Assembly: GCA_033439255.1 (NCBI GenBank)
Contig: CM065889.1
Location: 1,922,001-1,986,000 of the forward strand
Reading direction: 5' to 3'
Origin: Hericium rajendrae
Lineage: Eukaryota > Basidiomycota > Agaricomycetes > Russulales > Hericiaceae
Length of the DNA: 64,000 nt
Each line of letters starts with the position of its first letter. The first letter of the stretch is position 1. Made by a program: the position numbers and the translations under genes. Below are positions 57,744-64,000 of this stretch, piece by piece. The notes beneath the pieces were generated by a model. It was not told the origin of the DNA. It made no database searches and saw only the letters and a program-made list of their open reading frames with translations.

Positions 57744-60700
57744 ATGGCTGACTTGACCGCAGAACTTGTTCAAGGCTTGAAGAAATACACTAAAGAACAG
57801 TTAGCAGTCATCGTCGCTGAAAGCAAGAAGACCTTACGTGAACAACAGAGGAAGGGTACGTTGACTCCCTCCACCCATGATCAACTTCAGTGTTGCGTGC
57901 TGATACAGCGTCTCATACCAGACGCAAGGGTTGAGGCGCAGGCGGAGAAACGTGCGGCTGCTGAGGACGAAGCGGCCTTCCGCGCTGCAGAGGAGGCAGA
58001 GGAGGCCGATGATCCGCTGGCCGAGGAGGAGGGCAACACCGACGCGGAAGTCACACCCAAGAAAAGCAAGACTGCCGGATCAAGCGCGAAACATCCTAAG
58101 AGAGGTCGATGTAAGTAATACTAAAGTTTTCAGCTTGCGTACCTATCATTGCCTCGACTCTGCGAGCGTGCGTGGTTTCGAAGCAGCCTTGCAGCATCGT
58201 GGATGTCGAGCTTGCAGTCCTTTGGCTAGTACAAGAGTCGTGAATGTAAGTCATGCTTTCCACGATCCGTCGTATCTGCAGCGCGACTCACCTATAATGT
58301 ATCGTAGTGCTCGCTACATCTATGGAACTTGGCAATGCTGCCGTCGTTGTTGTCGATGCTGCCGTCGTTGTTGTCGATGACAAACTCACAACGTGTAGCA
58401 ACCTGTGACAGTCACGTAACGCTGTGGTTGACGTGTCGCGTGGCCTTCCATCTCCACGCTATGTCTCGATTTCCTATCCCTCTGCGTTCCTATGTCTCTA
58501 TCGTCGTCTCACATCTATGCGTTCTTGCTCTTTGTTTCAGACTGGGATCGTCACTCTGACAAAGAGGGTGGTGACGACTCAGATGAGGCTACAATAATTG
58601 TCCTGCCGCGGCCAAAGAAGGCGCGGGGGCCCCAGGTACGTCTGCAACAACTCTGACTGGTGACTCTGATACTTATTAGGTCTCGATAGATTGTAGTTGG
58701 TGCTCCGAAGCCAGTTGTGAGCAAGCTATCACAGCGCCGAGGCCATCTACGTACCACTTCGACTTGGGGGAAGAGGGCCGATGCTCTGCACGGCAATACG
58801 ATTCTTTTTGAATTGTTCTAACTTTGTAGTGTTATTCTCACAGAATTAATAAGATAATAGAGAGTTGAATATACTAGTATTGTAATGCTGCAAAGATCTC
58901 CATATTCAAAGTATATTGTTTTACACTTATCTCTTATTTTTAAACTTTGTTACCAGCAAGAGTTGAACTAATGACAAAATAATGGTCACATGCAACAGTG
59001 AGCCCAGTCAGGCTCGCTGTTGCATGTGACTTCTCAAAAATTGTGTTTACATTTATGAAGTACATAAGTGTGGCCTTTGAAAGTCTGTCAACTGTTGTAT
59101 GTTGCCTAGATTGATTTTATTTTTGCCTTCTAGGGGTCTGAATCAGTAATTTGGCTATATCTCTGTCAATTCTCTAGCTATAAACATAAACTCAAGTGTT
59201 TCTGAATAGTACTATCAATGGCCATATTGACACGATTTTTACTGATTTTTTACACTACTCAGTATGTGCCTATTCTCAGATGATTTGATGATTTGCCCCT
59301 AGACTTGAATGATTTTTTCGATTTTTTCCTGCTTATAAATCGCTTATGTAATCCGCAGCACGGGCAAAATGACGTACTCCCGTCCCATGACATCATGAGG
59401 GGGACGGGAGTATGTCATTTTGCCCGTGCTGCGGATTATGTAAAACCTTGAAAATAGTCAAATAGGAGGTTTTGTGATAATTTGAGTGTACCTCCTTAAC
59501 GACTGGAGATATCACCGGTCCCTTGATTGCGTCAAAAAGATCTCTATTATGCCTTTTCAACGACGCTAGGTACACTACAATTGGATGAGTCAATAAAAAG
59601 ATATGGCCTCAACAAGTTTGCCCTTACCTCTAATACCAACCCTTCAGTAATCGCTACCGCGTTTTCTCAATACTTACCCGATTGTCTTGTACAATATACC
59701 GTTGGAAAGGTATGAATCAGGTCTTTCCAACGGTATCTTTATCGTGTAAATAGCACCACTCGTTGCGCCGCTATGATGCAATCACTATGATCTTCTCCTC
59801 AAAGGTATCTTTTGAAGTGATTTGCTCATATCTCAGTCATTTCTGAACCTATTCTCATGGAAAAACATGTTCTGAGGAGGTAAAATTTGCCTTTATCATG
59901 TTATCATACATTCCACTCACTTACATCAATAACAAGGTGTAGAATATCCTATTAAATATGTTTATCTGTTATTTCAACAAGTTTGCACTTTCTTATACTA
60001 AAATCTTTCAGTTCCAATAAGACTAGCATTGATTTACATATGCATATAGTTTAACACTAATAAAATTTGATTTAGTAAACTGATATCTCTAAGAAACATT
60101 TAAAATTACAAAAATGACAATTGTTAGAATCGAACCTACAACCTTACTTTAAGATGTGAGAAATTATTACTATAAAAGGCATTACATTGGCTGGGTGTCA
60201 TCTTTTTTGAGTTGAAAAGCGGGTTAGAGTAAACGATTCTAAGGAATCGTAACTTCGACAGCTAGCACCTCCTCACTGCTTCGGGCACCACCCACATCTT
60301 CCGATCCTCCCAGCACCCCAGCTCGGGCTTCTGACCATGCAGGAGACATGTACACTCCTTATCGCGAGGAAAACTCCAAGTTCTCTATGCAGGCTAAGCA
60401 GTCTCCACAGTCGAAGACATTGTTAGACACTGCGTACCACCACTTCCGGATCAAGATAGCTCTGGAAGATGCGTTCCCGGACGACACGATGAGGCTTGCC
60501 ATGGCCAAAGCAAGCTTTATCGAGGCGTGCCAAGAGCTCCCCGTCCCGAGGCAGCTCATTCGATTCAACGATAACCAGGTTTACTCTAAGTGCATGACAG
60601 ACTCGGTACGTTTTGCTCTTTCGGACTTTTGCTCTATTTGCTTATGCTGTCGTGTATCAGGTCGAGGATCGCGCGTCACAACTCCGGGGCGAGGTCAAGA

Positions 60701-61398
60701 CAAAAGCACAAGGTGTTGTATCCGCACAATATAAGCTTGCATGCTTGTCCGAGGAAGACGTGAAACTAGAAGTGAGTTTGTTGCTCAAGCGTGGTGCTTT
60801 CCACTTTGCAGATATGAAGAATGTAAGTCTATACATATTCTCAAGTACCCCATCTAAGTTCTGTGTAGCACAAAGGGATGTTCGAGAACACGATTATCCC
60901 CATGCTCCTTGCCGAGCAATGGTTCAAGTGCAAATCTGCGGAAGGTGCTGGAATATACAGCCACCATTTTCATCCGTGTCCCCTTCCTCTCTTGGCGCTC
61001 ATCATTACTGCGGTACGTATGTTCTCCCATGACGTGTTCTATGTTTTCTTACTGAAGTCAATCATAGGTTGAGTGCGCACTCAATGATTGGAAGAGCGGA
61101 CTATGCCTCCAGGCAACGAATATGTTCTCGAGGGCAGAATACAATCTTGTGTACCGCAAGCATATTGCCAGTCTCGAGAAGTATAAGATGAAGTTCCCAG
61201 TGCAGTTTGCACAGCTGCAAGAGAAGACCTGGAAGGATGCATGGTCTGATTGGTTGCTCTATGCTCTATAGTTCTAAGTGCTAATTTTCCTTATGTAGGA
61301 GGATGGCTGGTCGTGCTGCACCTATTGCAGGCTTTGAGTCTGATCTTGATGATGATGATTTTGAGGACATTCAGGAGAGACAAGCAGCTGGCATCTGA
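57744..61398 (+). CDS. DUF6532-domain accessory protein
   Basis: Exons: 57744-58110, 58541-58635, one from about 58680 split by an insertion (resuming at 60258 and ending 60605), 60661-60822, 60869-61012, 61068-61243 and 61299-61398. The N-terminal part is helical and acidic (AAEEAEEADDPLAEEE) with basic patches. The C-terminal half matches DUF6532 from memory: FRIKIALEDAFPDD, a LLKRGAFHFADMKN block, WFKCKSAEGAGIYSHHFHP, CPLPLLALIITAVECALNDW and FSRAEYNLVYRKHI; it ends acidic (DLDDDDFEDIQER). The frame of exon 3 fits downstream exons but not exon 2, so an intron is misplaced or there is a one-base shift. It starts 288 bp from the Plavaka start, divergently. Function unknown; a transposon accessory role is inferred from position. 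Confidence 0.7.
58762..60252. mobile_element. Unclassified insertion, short copy
   Basis: CTTCG at 58757-58761 and 60253-60257 is a 5-bp duplication. Taking the element out joins RGHLRTTS and TASTSSLLRAP in the DUF6532 frame. Ends: ACTTGGGGGAAGAGGG...GCACGGCAATACGATTC and AACGATTCTAAGGAATCGTAA, matching 17456-22402. The interior is AT-rich and non-coding, with a perfect hairpin (CACATGCAACAGTGAGCC and complement near 58988-59030), another hairpin with GGGACGGGAGTATGTCATTT near 59350-59440, and a tRNA-like minus-strand segment near 60120. Confidence 0.75.
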
Positions 61399-61929
61399 TA
61401 GATCTACTATCTGCTTCATTTTAGTAAACTGCATTGACCTATTGTAATCCTGGCTATTCGTGCTTTAATTAATGCTGTGCGATCTGCAATCAGTATTTCA
61501 TAGTATAGTGTGAATTCTCAAGGACTCTGGGAGATGTACTAGAGTTGATATCAATGAGAGATCTGATATGGTCAATATAACTCATAGGATAATAACCACC
61601 AATAGTTCATATAACCTATACAGGTTCCATAGCCTTGGGACAATATGACAGGTCTCCTCATTATTATACATATCTGCCTTCTCATGATCATGGACACTAT
61701 GTGTCATATGACAATGATTATGTCTATGATATCTATGCATCATAGACCCTTAGCTTCCATAGCTATCATAGCTATCATAGGACTGTATAGCTATCATCCT
61801 TGACTGTATAGCCCTATGTAACTTGCCTTGCAGCTATAGGGGAGCTATGCAGAAAAGGGGACTGCTATGGACCTATCAAAAGTATGTAGGATATGTAGCC
61901 CTATACATCACTGGTATTTTTCTCAGATG
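61399..61929. repeat. Right subterminal CTATCATAG tract of Element 3
   Basis: AT-rich sequence with repeated TAGCTATCATAGC, CTATGATAT and TATGTAGCCC words, matching the left zone 42365-42560. No gene. Confidence 0.6.
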
Positions 61930-62639
61930 CAACTAAGGCAAGAAGATATATAAGTTATTGAATGCATAACAGAGAACAACACACCAAAGAATACACCATA
62001 TCATCTTTGTCCTTGAACTCACGAGGGACAGAAGGAAAAACTAGATCCCAGAGCTCCTGAATGGGCTCGAGAAGCTCCTGCATGTCCCATGGATCAGTGT
62101 GTGTACCCATCAAGTCCCGACACATGGGCAAGAAGATGTCTTGCCATTGCTGCAGCGTGCCTGGGGGCAGATCCAAGTTGCTAGGCCTCCTTGTCTTACT
62201 GTATTGTGAGCCAATCATCTCAGACTCACTGTCATCCTCTTCCTCTGCCAGACAACGAGAATGAGGACATGGTGTTTGCAAACTCTAACAAGAACATCAA
62301 CATTATATTCATAAAAAATTATAAGGCAGTAAGACTTACCTGCTGAGATGAAGATGCCTGAAGTCCATGCAAACATGCAGGTGTCACAGGCTATAAGACA
62401 AAAGATTAGATACAGACAGACAAAGCAAAAAGGAGACACATACCACAGTACGAATCTTGTTTGGTGCTGAAGACGAACACTGCCCGGTGCGCATATCATG
62501 AGCAGGTGTCATCTGTGGGGCTGACACAGTGCGTCGAGAAGAAGAACTGTACGTTCGATGAGAATGAACAATAACATGTTTGTTCTTGTTGTTCTTGTGG
62601 CTGAGCTGGTTGCTGGGCTAGTTCCGGGAGTCCTGGTAT

Positions 62640-63960
62640 GACAATGACGGAGGAGCACGAGAACGAGAATGAGCTAGGTCAAGCTCATTCCCATTGTGGG
62701 TGGGCATTGTAAAGGGTTAGTGACAGCAGCAGCAGCAAATATGACAAAAATGAACCTCGTTTTGTTGGTTCTCATCGGTATGGGTTTGGCAGTGCAAGGA
62801 GGAAGACTGTGCATGAGAATGAGCCTCTTGTGGCTCATTCTCGGCATTATTGCCCCAAGGCTCGGCCCCACATGTGTGAAGAAGACGTAGGAGCACAAGA
62901 ACGAGCCCCAGTGGACTCGTTCTCATCGATACGGGGTTGGTGGTATGAGGAGGAAGACAGGGCATGAGAATGAGCCTCTTGTGGCTCATTCTCATTGTTA
63001 TTGCCTTGGGCCCGACCACAGGTGTGCAACGAAGAAGCCGGAGCATGAGAACGAGCCCTGCTAGGCTCGTTCTTGTTGATACAAAGTTGCTGGCACGAGG
63101 AGGAAGATATTCCATGGGAACGAGCCCCAGTGGGCTTGTTCCTGTTAACCGGCACCTATTACCAATGTCAGCTAGAGAAACAACAGAATGAAATGAATGA
63201 ATGATGAGAAACAAACCTCGTCTCGTTCATTCTTGTTGTTGCCCAATACCCGGCCCCACGCATGTGAAGAAGACATAGGAGCACGAGAACGAGCCCCGGT
63301 GGACTCGTTCTCATCGACACGGGGTTGGTGGTGTGAGGAGGAAGATGGGGCACAAGAACGAGCCTCTTGTGGCTCGTTCTCATTGTTGTTGCCTTGGGCC
63401 TGACCATGAGCATGTGACGAAGAAGCCAGAGCACGAGAATGAGCCTCTTCTGGCTCGTTCTCATCGATACAAAGTTGCTGGCACGAGGAGGAAGATGTTC
63501 CATGGGAACGAGCCCCAGTGGGCTTGTCCCCGTTAACCGGCACCTGTGACCCATATTAGCTAGAGAAATAGGAGAATGACATGAGAGAACGAACCTCTCA
63601 TTCGTTCTCAAGGACATGACTCCATGTCCGGACATGCTGGCTTGAGGAGGAAAATGAGGCACGAGAACGAGCCTCTTGTGGCTCGTTCTCATTGTTCTTG
63701 CCTTGGGCCCGGCCATGAGCATGCAAAGACAAGGCAGAAGCATGAGAATGAGCCCCGATGGGCTCGTTCTTGTCAACAGAACCCTGGCTGCAATTAAAAA
63801 TGAGACAGGGAAAAAAAGATGAAAACGAACCTTTGGTTCATTTTTGTCGAGCTCAAGATGTGCAGACGAAGATGCAGAACGAGAACAAGCCTCTTGCGGC
63901 TCGTTCTCAGTGGCATCTGGCTCGTCCCAGTTGTATGCATGTGAGGACCATTGGTTTTGG
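62640..63960 (-). repeat. Palindromic coding repeat array in gene E
   Basis: About 15 inverted repeats of the form GAGAACGAGCC-6 nt-GGCTCGTTCTC are spaced 65-90 bp apart up to the right edge. On the minus strand they encode ENEP-x-x-ARS units with Ser-rich linkers (for example NENEPQEARSCAPSSSSH), in frame over several units. A larger 388 bp unit (exon plus intron, acceptor AG before GTGCCGGTTAACRGG) is itself duplicated (63543-63172 and 63155-62847). Some units are shifted in frame. Confidence 0.75.
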
Positions 63961-64000
63961 TGCAAAGACGACATGCAGCAGCATGCGAAAGATGACCAGG

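Larger units (their letters stand above)
42348..61929. mobile_element. Element 3: Plavaka plus DUF6532 transposon
   Basis: It starts CATCTGAGAAAAG and ends with the complement of CATCTGAGAAAAATAC; CAA flanks both sides (42345-42347 and 61930-61932). Subterminal zones are CTATCATAG/TAGCTATG-type tracts (42365-42560 and 61690-61910). Inside, a Plavaka gene (minus, 42644-57455) and a DUF6532 gene (plus, 57744-61398) start 288 bp apart, head-to-head. Removing the element rejoins gene E at an exon start in the right phase, strong support for the boundaries. It contains three later insertions. Core size without them is about 6.4 kb. Confidence 0.75.
41620..63974 (-). pseudogene. YEWRS-family gene E, split by Element 3, partial
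   Basis: Upstream exons, minus strand: repeat-coding exons at about 63543-63172 and 63155-62847, then 62546-62444, 62390-62340 and 62284-61985. After an intron 61984-61933, the next exon starts at the CAA/TTG duplication and continues across Element 3 at 42347-42129; then 42081-41944 and 41895-41620. Matching blocks with gene A: QELWDLVFPSVPR, the IYEWHRGFASAAVDAV block, a 138-nt exon of the same size, VERTW and a terminal IWGDVTDDYAEVISG block. The exon after the junction reads LMQ*IYEW, with TGA at 42336-42338 where gene A has Arg (QRTYDW). The 5' end leaves the window and the repeat exons contain frame breaks (after 62847). Function unknown. Joining both halves into one gene is inferred from exon order and phase. 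Confidence 0.7.
40817..64000. mobile_element. Element 2: partial Plavaka-type composite transposon
   Basis: Only the left end is in the window: CATCAGGAACCCTTGG, followed by GATCTGATTTTATCTGATTTT, the same terminus as the MITE at 9854. YEWRS gene E (minus) points its 3' end at this terminus, 0.8 kb away, mirroring gene A in Element 1. Element 3 (19.6 kb) is inserted in gene E. By analogy a transposase on the plus strand and a matching right end should lie beyond 64000; this is a prediction. Confidence 0.45.

Noticed and set aside
58779-60250. TACGATTCC...GGAATCGTA as the true element ends with TA duplication
   Set aside because: The sequence just outside the left inverted repeat is itself shared by both copies for about 30 bp, so the element must extend further out; the CTTCG boundaries then restore the reading frame.
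58762-60252. Helitron, because of a 3'-end hairpin
   Set aside because: There is a 5-bp target duplication, the end is not CTRR, and no TC 5' end; Helitrons do not duplicate the target.
62640-63960. CRISPR-like array of palindromic repeats and spacers
   Set aside because: Eukaryotic context with exons and introns, variable spacing, repeats imperfect and read as coding; no cas genes.

Overview
The window looks like a transposon-dominated stretch of an Agaricomycete (mushroom-forming basidiomycete) genome. Real host genes have many 50-60 bp GT-AG introns. The mobile genes are Plavaka-type transposases, Ty3/gypsy retroelements including a chromodomain-bearing one, and two protein families I associate from memory with Agaricomycetes: DUF6532 and an unnamed family here called the YEWRS family.

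Host part (about 2.0-12.7 kb). Three conserved single-copy-type genes are readable exon by exon: a Met30/SCON2-like F-box/WD40 protein (minus), a divergently transcribed Ydj1-type DnaJ chaperone with a CaaX-like end (plus), and V-ATPase subunit H, Vma13 (plus). The space between the last two holds small inverted-repeat elements.

Mobile part (about 13.9 kb to the right edge). I read this as nested DNA transposons. Element 1 (13923-40671, TA duplication, CATCAG termini) carries a decayed Plavaka transposase (minus) head-to-head with YEWRS-family gene A (plus). Its transposase gene is split by an unclassified 4.9 kb insertion (17456-22402), which itself holds a 2.9 kb CATCTGAG element. Gene A is split by a 2.7 kb CATCAGGG element (GA duplication) and, inside an intron, by a complete gypsy element (30006-36802, identical LTRs). 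Element 2 starts at 40817 and runs off the window. It carries YEWRS gene E (minus), which is cut in two by Element 3 (42348-61929, CAA duplication, CATCTGAGAAAA termini). Element 3 carries an otherwise intact Plavaka gene (953 codons of open frame after removing the insertion) head-to-head with a DUF6532 gene. That Plavaka gene is split by a foldback, Mutator-like element (44781-56515, 9-bp duplication), one arm of which contains a second gypsy element (45029-52127, 5-bp duplication). The DUF6532 gene is split by another copy of the unclassified insertion (58762-60252).

The main proposal is that these Plavaka elements are two-gene transposons: a transposase plus an accessory protein (YEWRS or DUF6532) transcribed divergently from a shared centre, with 3' ends pointing at the termini. 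Short MITEs in the window share the CATCAGG-type termini and 2-bp duplications. Older copies carry nonsense codons of the kind produced by C-to-T change, while the gypsy elements look recent. All family names are from motif recognition without database searches.
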